DNA of 64,000 nt, taken from NCBI RefSeq assembly GCF_900963305.1, contig NC_042511.1, forward strand, positions 258,001 through 322,000, in the 5' to 3' direction. Position 1 is the first letter of the stretch. Each line of letters starts with the position of its first letter. Below, in pieces: positions 36,506 through 48,300 of the stretch. This stretch comes from Echeneis naucrates (taxonomy: Eukaryota > Chordata > Actinopteri > Carangiformes > Echeneidae). The notes beneath the pieces were generated by a model. That model had not been told where the DNA came from. It did no database searches and worked only from the letters and a program-made list of their open reading frames with translations. Position numbers and translations under genes: made by a program.

Positions 36506-39500
36506 TCACACGTCCACCACCATCTTCTTATGGATGTCCAGACCCCCGACCACCTGCAGACATCAGATCTAGATCACACACAGACCACTCACTTCGACAC
36601 CTTGTCCAAAGACATGCTGATGTCACAGTGACATCACACCAACATCAGGAAACTGACCCCTCCCACTAAAGTTTCTCTGGATCCATTTAACACAGAAGTT
36701 TACTGGACTTTTACTTTGACGACCTGTTTCCTGTGAGTAGACTCACTGCAGTGGAGACCAAACCTGGATCTGATCTACTCAGAGCGATCCAGATCAACAC
36801 TCACCGCACAGAACTCTTCAAAGGATATCCTGCCGTCGCCATCTTTGTCAGCATTGATGATGGTTTTGTCCACAATCTGCTGAAGCTGCGTGTCCTTCAG
36901 GTTGTTGCCCACCATCATCTTCAGGACCTGAAAGAGCTCGCCGTTGGAAATGAAACCATCTTTGTCCATGTCGTAGATCCTGAAGGCAACTGAGGTGAGA
37001 CAACATCACCACATTAAAGGTCCATGGTTTTATTCAAAGCCTTTTATTTTGAAGGCTGAACTCCATCAGAAGATATTATTGTATTATTATAATCAGATCC
37101 AATCAGAAGGAGGATGCAGCCTCCATCTGTACACTGTTTGGACCTTTAATCAATAATAAATAAAAGTCATTGATGTTCAACCAACAACCCTCCATTCATG
37201 AAACATCTGTGTCTGACTGCCGAGGGAACAGGATGGACACTCACATCGTAACTTCTGCTCCTTATCACCTTTGACACTGAACTGGGAAACTCCTTCAATG
37301 AACTCTGCCGAAATAAAAGACAAAACACTAAATCCATGAGAATTCAGCAACACAGATTAAAAGCTTTTTTATCCTCCTTTGTCTTTCAGATCAATAGCAG
37401 GTTTTTCCGCCTGATGATTCTGAAGCTCAACGGTGAAATAAAAATGTCAAAACAATAATCATCAAAAAGCCCGATTCCACCTGAGAAAAGTTTGAATTGT
37501 AGAAGAAGAAAGTCATTACACATAAAACCAGAACGTCACAAGAATATGTTAAACCCTGTTAGTCCACAGGAAGAGTCTCCTCTATCAGCTGCTCTCTGAT
37601 GGTTCTTCCTGTTTCCTCCTCAAAGTGAATCAGCTGATCTGAAACCGACTTCAGTGATAAACTAAATTAAATTTACTGAAGTCTTCTGGATCAGTTCTGT
37701 GTGTTTCTGACAGAATAAAGACAGTCAGATATTTGGAGCTGATTTTTCATCATTACTGAGCAGAACTCCTGATCAGATAAAGACCCAAACGACCCAAACA
37801 CATGAGAGGAACTTTTCTTTGGGAAAGAATGAAGCATTCAGAGTGTGAAATGACCAGACAGGATCAGATGAGTCTGGATCTGAGGAGACTTTTTTTTTTT
37901 TCCTTCAAACCACCATACGCAGAAAAGTGAAGACTCCTGTGTTTCATTTCAGTCCTGCATGATTCTGGTCAAGAAAAGCTTTTCTCAGAACCTGGTCTAC
38001 AACCTATCAGGTGACAAGACCAGAACTTAACCTGAAGCTGTTTACCTTGGAAGTCGACCTCCCCGTTTCCATCAGTGTCAAATATGTCAATTACTCGCTG
38101 CACCAGTGGATTCTGCTGGAGCTCCGGTAAGGACATGAACTCCTCCACACTCAGGGAGCCGGAGTTATCCAGGTCAAGTTTTTTAAATCTCTTCCCCAGT
38201 CTCTTAATTTCGTCGGCATCAACTGAGACCAAAAAGAGACACAGACAAACTATTTACAGACTGAAAAAACAAGCAGCAGCAGATTATCTGAGTAATGTTG
38301 ACTGAACATGATGTCGTCCACCTGAAGCTCAGGACACAAGGTGCTGATCGTCCACTCACCTAACTCACCTGGCCCCCTTCTCTTACCGGTCATGACTGGG
38401 CTGAACTACTGGACCGACCGGCGTCTCCCTCTGAGCACTAACACTGGGTCATATGACACTGCTTACAATGCTAACCCTTCTGCTGATGAACATGAATCAG
38501 CTGCACTCTGTGGAGGTGGAGCCGGGCAGGTCCTGAGATGATTTAACCTCTCAGATTTAACGTTTAATCCCAATATCAGAAGAAACAGTAGCAGACAGAA
38601 TCCTGAAGTGATTGTCTGGGAGAGTTTAAACTGTCTGATGGTGTCACACACAGGTAGTGTGAAACATCAATGTTTAAATGAGTGGTGGAAACCAGAAGAC
38701 TTTTTTTTTTCTCCAAATGATTTTTAAAATTCATTTCTGTCCTGATTTTTCTGTTTCTTGAGATCAGTATCAAAGACTCCTGCAGTTTAGATGAAAATAC
38801 ACCTTCTCCTTTTTTCCAAAATAATACTCAATAAAAAAGAATGTCTGCAATGTCCACATAATGTTGTGTGGTCAGTGATTTATTGATACTCACAGTGCGA
38901 ACACATTTCCAGGGGATAACTGGCTTCATTTCCCTGAAAGAGGAAAAAAAGACAGGTTCCAGAGAACTGATTCAAAACCGGAGACTGTGTTTGGACAGGC
39001 GATGGAGTCCCCCCCCCACAACAGAGTGGATCTTAACGAAACAACTCCCATTAATCATCAGATTATTTGATTTAAATCAGTTCCACAACATAATGCCGCC
39101 TTCGTTTTGAACATAAAATTCTCCTTAGGGCAAAAAAAAAAAATCAGCGGCACAAATCTGTTTGGCAATTAGAACCAAAACAGTCCTGCCAATATAATAT
39201 TAGATATGAATGAAGTCTATATAAACTGAAGAGCGGTCACCATCAAGTCTTCCTTGCAGAAAACTATTTATCCTATTTTATTTTCATATTTGCAGTTAGA
39301 CACAAACCAATAAAATAATGAAAAGTATCATCTTAAAACTCATGTTTAATAAAATTAAAATGCCACTCTTAACACGACAACATTTATTACTTCTCTGTGA
39401 AATTCCTAAATACAATTTCTGATCATATTTCTTTTTCCTGCTTCTCTGATGAAATCATTTCGTTTTTATGAATTATTTACCTGTAAATAGAATCTGTCAG

Positions 39501-39853
39501 CACAACGTACCCAATAATCAACAAGGATCGGCCAGAACTACTGAAACATACAGCTTTTTATTTTTAGATGTTATATTTAGCATTATTTCAGTCAGCAGCT
39601 AACAGCTAGCCTGCTAGCATAGCACCATGGCGCCATCGTACCAAAACACAGAAACCAGTTGGTTACACACTCATGGTTGGTGGCTGGCGAAGGAAACACA
39701 AACTACACAACAACTGACCCACATTGACTAACTGCAGTCGACGACTCGTTTCTTTCAACTGAGCTAACGGCTAACGGCAGCTAACGGCTAACAGCTGTGT
39801 CAGAAACGGAATTCATCCAATGTCGGTTAATGTGACGGCTGTTTCCGCACCAT
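36506..39853 (-). CDS. PPP3R1: Calcineurin regulatory subunit B type 1
   Basis: This is the Ca2+-binding regulatory subunit of the calcineurin phosphatase. Six coding pieces on the minus strand: 39851-39853 (ATG alone, donor GTGCGG), 38894-38933, 38046-38222, 37245-37304, 36805-36989 and 36506-36553. They total 513 bases, exactly 170 aa plus stop, the usual length. The product starts [16 protein letters not shown], keeping Gly2 for N-myristoylation. Four EF-hands are visible: [39 protein letters not shown] and DADKDG-type [15 protein letters not shown]. The end is [13 protein letters not shown]. The single-codon first exon is inferred from the human gene structure and a matching donor; the other exons are certain. 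It lies between ETAA1 and CNRIP1 as in mammals. Confidence 0.94.
37720..37870 (+). repeat. Dispersed repeat with CCCAAACACATGAGAGGAAC core
   Basis: A copy in PPP3R1 intron: TTTTTCATCATTACTGAGCAG, then CTCCTGATCAGATAAAGAC and the core near 37793-37812. Same family as 24495-24665. Confidence 0.75.
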
Positions 39854-40030
39854 TTTACCGCCTGGAGAGGAGCAGCCGCCGGAGAGAAGCTGTCAGCCGA
39901 GTCGACGGGGCAGGAAAGACGATGTTTGTACCGACCACCGGCTGCTGGGCTGGACCGTGACTGACGGCCGAGGAGAGAGGCACCGCAGCGGGGGGGGCAC
40001 TGCGTCACTTCCTGTGGGCGTGGCCTCAGC
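39854..40030 (-). promoter_or_regulatory. PPP3R1 5' UTR and promoter
   Basis: GC- and CpG-rich sequence immediately upstream of the inferred ATG exon (GGAGCAGCCGCCGGAG, GTCGACGGGG). Inferred from position and composition only. Confidence 0.4.
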
Positions 40031-40160
40031 TTCTTCCTGGGTCTCCCCCCGACCCTGAAGCAGACATCCCATCAGGACCCAATGGATCTGGTTACCATGG
40101 CAACTGACGACTGCTCAGCTGGCTGCAGTTACAGAGCTGAAGGTCCGAAGGTCCAAACTG

Positions 40161-41139
40161 TTTATTCACACAGCAACACACAATGAAGCACACACACCAG
40201 TTTATTGTGTCACTCTGTTGGTTTGGATCAAACATGAGTTTGACTGACAACAAGGAGAAGTTTCATCGTTTAAAAGAAAAACCCACCATCTTCTGTCTGC
40301 TCTCACCAGGGGCTTTTATTCTGAAGGGCACATTCAGTCTTTTCTGCTTTTTTCTTTATCAGTTTATTGCTGAAGTCAGTTTCAAACAGGACTGATGGAC
40401 AGCTGATCAGCTGTTCTTACGGAGGAAACAGCTTCATTGGTGGATTTTTCTGTTAAATAATGTAAGAAAAGTCTAAACTATCCCAAAGATACAAACACTC
40501 TCCTTCACCTTCTCTCAGATAATAAATAAGGTGTTTTCCATCCTGGTCTTCAGCTAACAGCATGTAGCTGTCCTGCTCAGCTCCATTACATGTAGAAGCT
40601 TTGGCTCAAACCTTTTTAACTAAGAGAGAAGTTGGATTTATTTCCTTTGACACAAATTAAAGTCTGTGCATCAACCACAGACAGCAGCCCAGATATTAGC
40701 TTAGCATTAGTGCTAAGACAAGAAGCAGGGGAAAACTGTTTAATTCTTCAAAGATGACATCACAGATACACCTGGGAGTTCTGTGTGAATCAAAACAGGG
40801 AGCAGAACTCCAGCATCTCTACAGGACAACATCTCCTTTGGACCTTCTGTTGGTTCTGTTGAGATTGACATGTCCTCCATTCGGTTTCTTTGAGATAGAA
40901 AACTAAAGTTAGCTTCCCTGTCTGAGTCTGAGCAGCCTGAAGGTGAAACCTCTTCTGAAGACCAGCATGGTAAACAGCTGTTTTCATCGCCCTCCTTGTT
41001 GAACCCGATTTCAAACCATCTCTGACTAACCCCCCCCCCCCCCCCGGAAAAGGCCTGTCCTTTTATCGTGATGCTGATGTTCAAAGTTCGTCCTGCTGTG
41101 ACTGATGTCCTCTGCTGGACGGCGCTGAGACACCCTGAC
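40161..41139 (-). other. CNRIP1 3' UTR
   Basis: A minus-strand AATAAA (TTTATT at 40161-40166) lies about 1 kb after the stop. The interval includes a C-run at about 41031-41045 and an AGCTTAGCATT-type repeat piece near 40697-40735. Confidence 0.5.
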
Positions 41140-42297
41140 TCAGTTGAAGGCCTCCTTGTTGATCCACATCAGGGTCCTGGTCTCATTGGGTTTGCATTCG
41201 TACTCGATGCTGCTGAACTTGTTTCCGAACTGGCAGTGCTCCCTCTTGTAGTAGTTGTAGTACTTTGCCTGCCAGACCGTCTCGAAGGTCCCAGCCTTGT
41301 TGAACTGGACAGAAAAGACAATCTGCATCAACAGCGCAGCAGGAAGACTGACGGCCCCAGTCTACAGCCAGAACTTCCTGCTGTCTCACCTCCATGCTGA
41401 CTTGGACCGGCTGCCGGTCTCCGCTCTTGGTGTGCGGGACGCCCTCGGTGTCGTACTGGCCGTGATAGACCACAGAGTCCTGGTCTCTGGACTGCTCCTG
41501 CAGGGGGAAGATGATGCCTCCGATGTTCATGTTGCTGTGAGGGACAAAACAAAGGTGTCAAGAACGGGACACGCCTACGGACTTACCTGTCTGAGGCTCC
41601 ACCCCCTCTCAAACAGGCCCAATAATTGGTGGACTCGCAGAAAAACTGGGAGAGGCCAATATTGCCCATTTTAACTGGAGTGAAAGGCTCTGATACAAAC
41701 AGACGTCCTTCAAACACACAACTTAAATGTCACTGAAATCTGCTCTAATTTTATTGGAGCACTCAGAAAACAGGCAGCCAATCAAAAGAGAGGATCTGAT
41801 TCCGCCCTTCTGATTGGTTGACTGACCTGTGTTTCCTCTGAGATGGATTTAAAACCCAAAACATCCTCTGATGGAGATCAGCCCTTCAAAAATAAGACTG
41901 GGTGAATACATGGAGGTTTAAGGGGGGGGGGGGTGACGTCACTGTAACTGATCACACAGAAGTCATGTAGACCTGGAGAGGAACACATGGTTTATTCAGG
42001 AGAGATGGGGGGGGGGGGGGGGGGGGGGGTGAAGGAGGGAGGAGGAGGAGGAGGAGGAGGGAGGGAAGGGGGGGCGATGGGGGGAGGAGGTCGGCAGTTC
42101 TCCTCTCATTCTCCTTACGTGGCCTGGACGGTTCCGGGCTTCAGCACCACCTCGATCTTGTACTTGGATCCGGTCAACAGCTTGATGGTCCGGCTCTGGC
42201 CGAACCGGGTCCCGTCCACCTTGAAGAAGACCGGGCCCTCGTTGGGCTGGATCCGCAGGGAGATGGAGATGTTGATGATGGCGGGGACGTCGTCCAT
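41140..42297 (-). CDS. CNRIP1: Cannabinoid receptor-interacting protein 1
   Basis: CNRIP1 binds the C-terminal tail of the CB1 cannabinoid receptor and modulates its activity. Three exons on the minus strand: 42119-42297 (ATG at 42297), 41390-41534 and 41140-41304, joining to 162 aa (human 164). The product begins [20 protein letters not shown] and contains [80 protein letters not shown] and [20 protein letters not shown]. Intron 1 (41535-42118) holds a dispersed fold-back repeat and a 23-base G-run. It is in the same orientation as PPP3R1 and FBXO48, as in human 2p14. Confidence 0.95.
41735..41845 (+). repeat. Dispersed fold-back repeat in CNRIP1 intron 1
   Basis: TCTGCTCTAATTTTATTGG, GGCAGCCAATCAAAAGAGAGG and CTGATTGGTTGACTGACC resemble the 7568-7660 fold-back with the same order of blocks. 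Confidence 0.65.
42008..42110 (+). repeat. G-run followed by GGAGGA tract
   Basis: About 23 consecutive G residues (about 42007-42029) followed by GGAGGAGGAGG and GGGG-rich sequence just inside CNRIP1 intron 1. Long homopolymers may be imprecise in the assembly. Confidence 0.9.
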
Positions 42298-43001
42298 CTT
42301 CCCGGTCTGGACTGCGGAGATGCTGAGGAGGGACTACCGTCAAGCTGGGCGAAACAAAGCTTCCGCTCTCAGCTTTCAAAATAAAAGCGGAAATCCGCAT
42401 GACAACCAACGAACAATCGATTGTCGAGAGAGCGTTCATCTGACGTCTGTTTCAGCTCTCAGACCAATAATGACACTCAGAATAATCGATGCCATTTTTA
42501 ACCATCACTAATCGATCAGAACAACTGATCAGTTATTTAGAACTGAAACTGTACAATAAGTCCAAAAACAGCAGTTTAGTCATCCTTCCCTGTTCGGTGG
42601 AATCATTCTGTGATAAAATCAGCCCAACATAAAAGATGATAGTCAAAAGAAATGTTTTTCCTCAACTCGTTCATCAAATAGAAGAAAAATCACCTGACAA
42701 TATTCCTCCATTCCCTCTATTGACCATCAGGGGAAGACTGTGTTGAAGTCTATGGGAAAATGTCTCTCCTTTTCCCTGACTTATTAGCTCAGTAAACGTT
42801 TTCCTGATGAGTTTATGTTCTCAGTTTAAGTCTACAATCCATCATCTCAGCCTGACTTTGATTCACGTCTCTGAGGGCCCATCGGGTCATAGTTGATACT
42901 CAGTGTGTAAAACTTCAGCAGTCAAACTCTGCCTCTGATAAATGACGAGACATTGAGTCAATATTACAACAATAAATATTTTGATCTTTACAAAGATGTG
43001 A
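42298..43001. other. Stretch between CNRIP1 start and FBXO48 end
   Basis: Holds the CNRIP1 upstream region and a partial copy (about 42745-42825: AAGTCTATGGGAAAATGTC, CCTGATGAGTTTATG) of the repeat family seen at 18795 and 27045. No gene seen. Confidence 0.5.
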
Positions 43002-43235
43002 TTTATTGCTTATTTACAATGAAATGCTTAATTTCAACCAGTAGTAATAATTTTTCATTTGTTTCACAGTCATTGCTCCATGATCATTTCTTATTAAAAA
43101 AATGATAAAATATGTACAGTTATTTGGGACTTCTACTATAAAACAAAGGATATAAAATATACATTGACATTAAAATTCAGTCTTTCGACACCCCTGACCC
43201 TTTTGAAATCTCCCAGGGACTGCAAACGCCAGCAG
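43002..43235 (-). other. FBXO48 3' UTR
   Basis: A minus-strand AATAAA (TTTATT at 43002-43007) lies about 230 bases beyond the stop. Confidence 0.5.
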
Positions 43236-43935
43236 TCATCTGTCCAGCTCGGCCTGCAGGATCTCCCCCCACGTCTCGGCGTCCAGCGGCGTCATTCTGC
43301 GGCCTCTCAGCTCCTCAGCTGACTTGACATGGCTGTAACGTCCTCTCAGCCAATCCCTCTTCACACAGCTGCGAGTGTAGTTCCTCACCAGGGCCACCTG
43401 CAGAGTAGACAGCAGTGCTCAGGATGGGTGGCTCTGGGGCCCAGAGGGCCAGCAAGGTCTGGACTTCTCTGAATGTTTTTATTTTTTATTATTTCTAATA
43501 AACATGCACTCTTTATTTTTGTAAATATCTGACAACAATTGAAAGAAATTGTAAGACTTTCACAATAAAAGTCCCCGTTCATAGACAGTTATGACACAGA
43601 TGTTAACTGTTCTGGAATCTCACCTTCCAGGACAGGCCGTCTGTCCTGTCTCTGTCCACCTCCCTCTGACAGACGACCCGGACCAGCATGCACTGCCTCC
43701 TCCACAGCTGCTCGCTCTCCTCAATGATATCATGCCACAGTTTGCAGGTCCGTGCGGCGCTGCACAGACTCTCTGTGTCCAGCTCACCAAAGATCTTCAG
43801 GCTCATCTCCATCGGCAGCGTCTCAGCAAAGTTCTGAGGATGAGCATCGTGATCGGACATCAGGGACAGCTGTCCTTCACAGAGGAGGACTATGGGAGAC
43901 ATCCTCACTGGGTCATGCTGCATGATGGAGTCCAC
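43236..43935 (-). CDS. FBXO48: F-box only protein 48
   Basis: FBXO48 is a small F-box protein, a presumed SKP1-CUL1 ubiquitin ligase adaptor. Two coding exons on the minus strand: 43624-43935 and 43236-43397 (stop TGA). The F-box lies around NFAETLPMEMSLKIFGELD and SLCSAARTCKLWHDIIEESE, followed by LWRRQCMLVRVVCQREVDRD. The second exon gives LVRNYTRSCVKRDWLRGRYS and MTPLDAETWGEILQAELDR, matching the vertebrate protein's end. The start is uncertain: ATGs at 43935, 43920, 43899 and 43857 are in frame; 43935 gives 157 aa. An untranslated 5' exon with donor at 44735 is likely. Confidence 0.88.
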
Positions 43936-44010
43936 CAGGGTGAGACCTCCTGGGGAGACAGAATCCGATCCTTCAGTGAGGAGGCTGGGCTGTCAGTGGC
44001 CTCTCTGCCA

Positions 44011-44275
44011 CCCCCCCCCCCCCCCCCCCCCCCCTCGCCTCTGTCCACCCCTTCACCTCTGTCCTCCCCCTTCACCTCTGTCCTCCCCCCCACCTCTGTC
44101 TGCCCCCCCCTCGCCTCTGTCCACCCCTTCACCTCTGTCCTCCCCCTTCACCTCTGTCCTCCCCCCCACCTCTGTCTGCCCCCCCCTCGCCTCTGTCCAC
44201 CCCTTCACCTCTGTCCTCCCCCTTCACCCCCCCCCCCACCTCTTTCCACCCCCCCGTGTCCCCCCCTTCCCCACC
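44011..44275 (+). repeat. C24 run and CACCTCTGTC/CCCC minisatellite
   Basis: A run of 24 C residues (44011-44034) precedes repeated TCGCCTCTGTCCACCCC, TTCACCTCTGTCCTCCCC and CACCTCTGTCTGCCCC units to about 44275. It lies upstream of the FBXO48 coding start, probably in its first intron. Confidence 0.95.
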
Positions 44276-44557
44276 TTTGCCCCCCCAATGACATTCAATC
44301 TGTTCACTTTCACTTTTGCTTTCAGCGACACGTTGACAGAAAACTGATTCTGAACTAATTTCTGCTGCAGCAGTCATAATGTTTTCATCAACAAACAACA
44401 CAACACCAACACAACATGAACACAACGTCCCCCAGCCTCCTGGTTCCTGAGTTGTGTGCCGGGTCAGAGACCACAGCCCTCCGGCCCCCGCTGACCTGCA
44501 GGTCTGGTTCCGAACCGGGTTTCATGACTGAACCGATCCGATCCGGTTCGTTTACCA

Positions 44558-44597
44558 GCAGCCCGTTAGCTCACGGCGATGTGAGCTAACGGGCTGC
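44558..44597. repeat. Perfect 17-bp inverted repeat in FBXO48/APLF promoter region
   Basis: GCAGCCCGTTAGCTCAC (44558-44574) and its exact reverse complement GTGAGCTAACGGGCTGC (44581-44597) flank GGCGAT. Confidence 0.95.
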
Positions 44598-44607
44598 CAT
44601 TGAAATG

Positions 44608-44725
44608 TCCCCGGTGTGGCCCCCGGTGTGGCCCCCGGTGTGGGCCCGGTATGGCCTCCGGTATGGCCCCCGGTGTGGGCCCAGTGTGGGCCCCGGTGTT
44701 GCCCCGGTGTGGCCCGGTACCGGCC
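44608..44725 (+). repeat. GC-rich CCCGGTGTGGCC minisatellite
   Basis: About ten 12-14-bp units of CCCGGTGTGG(C/G)CC and variants, next to the inferred FBXO48 untranslated exon. Confidence 0.9.
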
Positions 44726-44734
44726 GGTTCTTAC

Positions 44735-44840
44735 CTGCAGGTCTCCGGTCTGACGGCTGAAGGTTTAAATGTCCCAACGGCTGTTTACACACGTCACGGT
44801 GTTTTCAGACAAACACGCATGCGCAGAAGTGTCGCAATCC
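44735..44840 (-). other. Probable FBXO48 untranslated first exon
   Basis: On the minus strand CCGGAGACCTGCAG is followed by GTAAGAACC, a good splice donor at 44734/44735. The 5' limit is a guess. It would place FBXO48 and APLF head-to-head about 500 bp apart. Confidence 0.45.
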
Positions 44841-45323
44841 GTTCAGTATAAAAGCAGATTTTTATTGCATTTTGATAAATAATGACAATAAACAGAATAA
44901 ATCAGATCTGTCTGACAGATTAAAATATTTTTCCGTCTTGGGACGACACCAGCTTCCTTTGAATAATGCTCTAATTTAGACAAATATTCACGCTCAGAAC
45001 AATATCACCCGCATAAAACATATTTATTTGTGCTTTTTCTGTATGAACTAAAACTCTTCTTGTTTTCGGAGGACAGTTTATTTACTGATTGTTTAAAAAT
45101 ACACATGCTCACGGATGTGGTCACATGTAGGCTCTTCCGCGCATGCTCACCGACACCCGGAAGTTTTGAACGGTGTTTCCGGCCGTGTTTGATTGTTAGT
45201 TAGTTTATTTGGTTTGTGTTTCTGAGTTGGAAGCTTCTGAAGCTGAGTGGTATCTCAGGAAAACCGTCACCACCGGCCGACAGTAGCTCCGCCGACTCCG
45301 GTAGATCCACTCCCAGCAGCTCC
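44841..45323. promoter_or_regulatory. Bidirectional FBXO48/APLF promoter region
   Basis: The interval between the inferred FBXO48 untranslated exon and the APLF start includes AT-rich sequence and a CpG-containing block next to APLF (about 45130-45320). Shared regulation is inferred from the divergent arrangement. Confidence 0.4.
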
Positions 45324-48300
45324 ATGTCCGGCTTCGACCTGGTCCCGCTGGCCGGCGGGGCTCCGGTCCGCTTGCCACCGGGACAGACGGTGCTGGGCCG
45401 GGGCCCCCTCCTGGGAGTGAGTCCCTTCATGTGTCAATTTTCTGATTATCCAGCTCTAGATTCCTTCTATAGAGGGCCCTCACATTGTCTGCTCCAACCT
45501 GTATTAATAGGTCATTGAGCTGTTCATGTAGGAGTACATGGCAACTTTGACAGTCACCTCTGTGTGGGGGGCAGCAAAGGTGTGTGCTGGCAGCCTGAGC
45601 AACACTAATGTGTCTCCCTCAACTGTAAAACAGACTTTTCTCATCTGAGAAACAATAAATATGCATTTAGTATTTTACCACCAAAGGCCTTTTACATCCC
45701 CTGGACAGAGAACAGCTGCTGGGAGCTGCCAGCTCCAGGGTCTGACTGAATACATCCTTGTATCTCCTCCATGATCCAGCTCCTCTGAGGCCGTGTAATC
45801 TGCTGGAGCGGCCCCTCCAGTCTTTCTCCTCTCATTTTTCTTCTTGTTTGCTTAAAATAATATTAACACTTAATATGTTACGCAGTGCATCATCCACATT
45901 CCACTAAAAGAGGGATAAATGCACAGCAAATACAGCAAACACATACCACTTTGGATTATATTTGTGTGCTTGGTCCAGATTTGCACTGCTGGCACTACAA
46001 CTAATAGAACACCATTTAGAAAATGTATTGATTCATTTATCACAAATAAGACAAATCAAATAATTCTCACTTTGATTTGGCCCTAAACTAAGTGATTTCC
46101 ATGTATCCTTCATTGTGAGACAATGTCAGGGAGGGAATTAAATATAATATATATAAATATAATGATATATTATATCGGCTATATTAACTTACAGGATCTA
46201 CATTTTTTGTCAGGTTTCCTCTCTCGTCTTGTTTGTAGAAACAGTGTTCTTTTAGCTGTTCTTATCGGTCTGAACTCTTCATAGGTCTCCATTATCATAA
46301 TCTGCTCCTCTTGGTTGAAATATGCAGCCTATAATCTGACAAATTTTCTGCGGAAATGACGTCAAATGACGCCTAAAGGCCCCTTTTTATGTGAACGCGC
46401 ACAGAGCCTGATGAGGAAAGCCTGTGTCAACAAATCAAGTTGATAACCACCGTCGGGATACTCGTTATCTCTGGTTGGAGCTCGGCTCTGTTGAGCTTCC
46501 TTCGTAGTTCAGCCCTCTGGAGGAACACCATAATAATCATAATAATAATAATGTGTCAGTGTATAATGTGTAACTCCAGAATCAATCCATTTTATCACAC
46601 GTCAGTTAAACTTGAAAATATTCTAAGGTTCTACAGAACATGAAAGATTATTTATTCTCTGAGGTCATTGAACTCATCACTCCACACAGGAAAAAAACAC
46701 AACAGACACACAGAAAGAAGAGGGAGTTAGACAGCGACACAGTAAAACACTGATAAATTATGGGGTGTTAAAATGGGCTCGCTGTGAGCTCCAGTCAGTG
46801 AGTTAAATTGAGTATTGGAGAAGTGCAAATGTGAATGAAGTGGTGCACTCTGGGTAATGTAGTTAATAATAGGCACATATAAATCCCCTCAAAACTTTTT
46901 TAATCTGATTCATTTTCATAATGGAACAAATGCTCTGTCCTGGGCAGGAAACACCGGTGTCTATCCTCTGCTGATCAAGACTCTCTCTTGTTTGTGTTGC
47001 TGCCTCAGATCACTGATAAGAGAGTGTCCAGACACCACGGGCTGTTGGAGAACCTGAGCGGACAGCTGAGGCTCAAACCTGTAAGTCTGTCTCTTCTCCG
47101 GTGTTTTTAGTTTCCATCTTTTTTTTTTTTTATTGGGTGGTGGAATCAATCAGGTCTGCAGATCTTCTTCACAGAGCAGCATCATCCACCCTTCATACCT
47201 TCAACAGATATCTTCTGTTTGAGCTGGAGACTCATCAGGTCCATCAGTTTCAGTGTACACTAACGAACTGTGTGTAGTCTCCATCATCAGCTGGACTTTG
47301 GAGCAGTTTTGTTTTTTTATTGCTTTATTTTAATGGCTGTAATCTCAAGGTATTAAAAATTAGATTCTAATTGCGGCCCATAAAACAAAAAGCAGGGAAT
47401 GACTCAGTCTCAGTCTTCAACCCTGACTGTCCTGCTGGATGTCCCTGGTCTGTCCTCCTGTTGTCTTCAGACCCATCTGAACCCGTGTTTCATCCAGTCG
47501 CCTCTTGCTGATGGAAGCCCTCGGCCCCTGAACAAAGACTGCTGGTACGACCTTAATCATGGGGACCTGTTCTCCCTGCTGCCGGGGCAGCTCGTCTTCA
47601 GGGTGGCGGCTGTCGGAGACGACACTCCCAGGTACAAAATGTCAAGATCAGAAGATGAATCTTAATTTGTGCTGACAAACATCGGACAAAGTCCCATCTT
47701 TTATCTGGACAGGGTTGTTGTGTTTGACGTCATTAAAGCCGACACGAGACAGAATCTTTAATTATGTTTGATAATCTGTTGTGTCTGAGTTCCTGTTGTC
47801 CTGATGTCCTCTCTGTTTGAAGTGCAGATCAAAAAGATGGAGAGGACACTCGTGTAAATATTGTCCACAGTTCAAACAAATGAAGCTGATTAAAAATACA
47901 TACTTCAATTCCAGCTTCTGAATTCATGACAGGTTTTTATCAGCCCTCACAGAAAAACAATGAGCAGAACTCCTGAGTAAAGACAGAAACGACCCAAACA
48001 CATGAGAGGAACATTCAGAGTCTGAAGTTGAGAGTTTTCTAAAGATTTTTTAACAAAAGCGGATGAAAAAACCAAAATGGTAAAATGTAAAATATTTTTA
48101 AAGGTGGAATTTTAAAATTTTAATTGTTAAATCTCATGTCCTGTAGAAACAGTCAGATACTGGACGAAGAAGAGGAAACACTTCCTGGTTCTCCGAAATC
48201 AGATGTGGAACTGGACCATCCAAGTAGACCAGACACTGGACCAACTCTCCAGAAGGTGGCAGCACCAGCAGCTCTGTCCTCTGAAGACCACGAATGTTCC

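Noticed and set aside
43591-44358. 255-codon proline-rich plus-strand frame
   Set aside because: Antisense of FBXO48 exon 1 followed by a C-run and CACCTCTGTC minisatellite.
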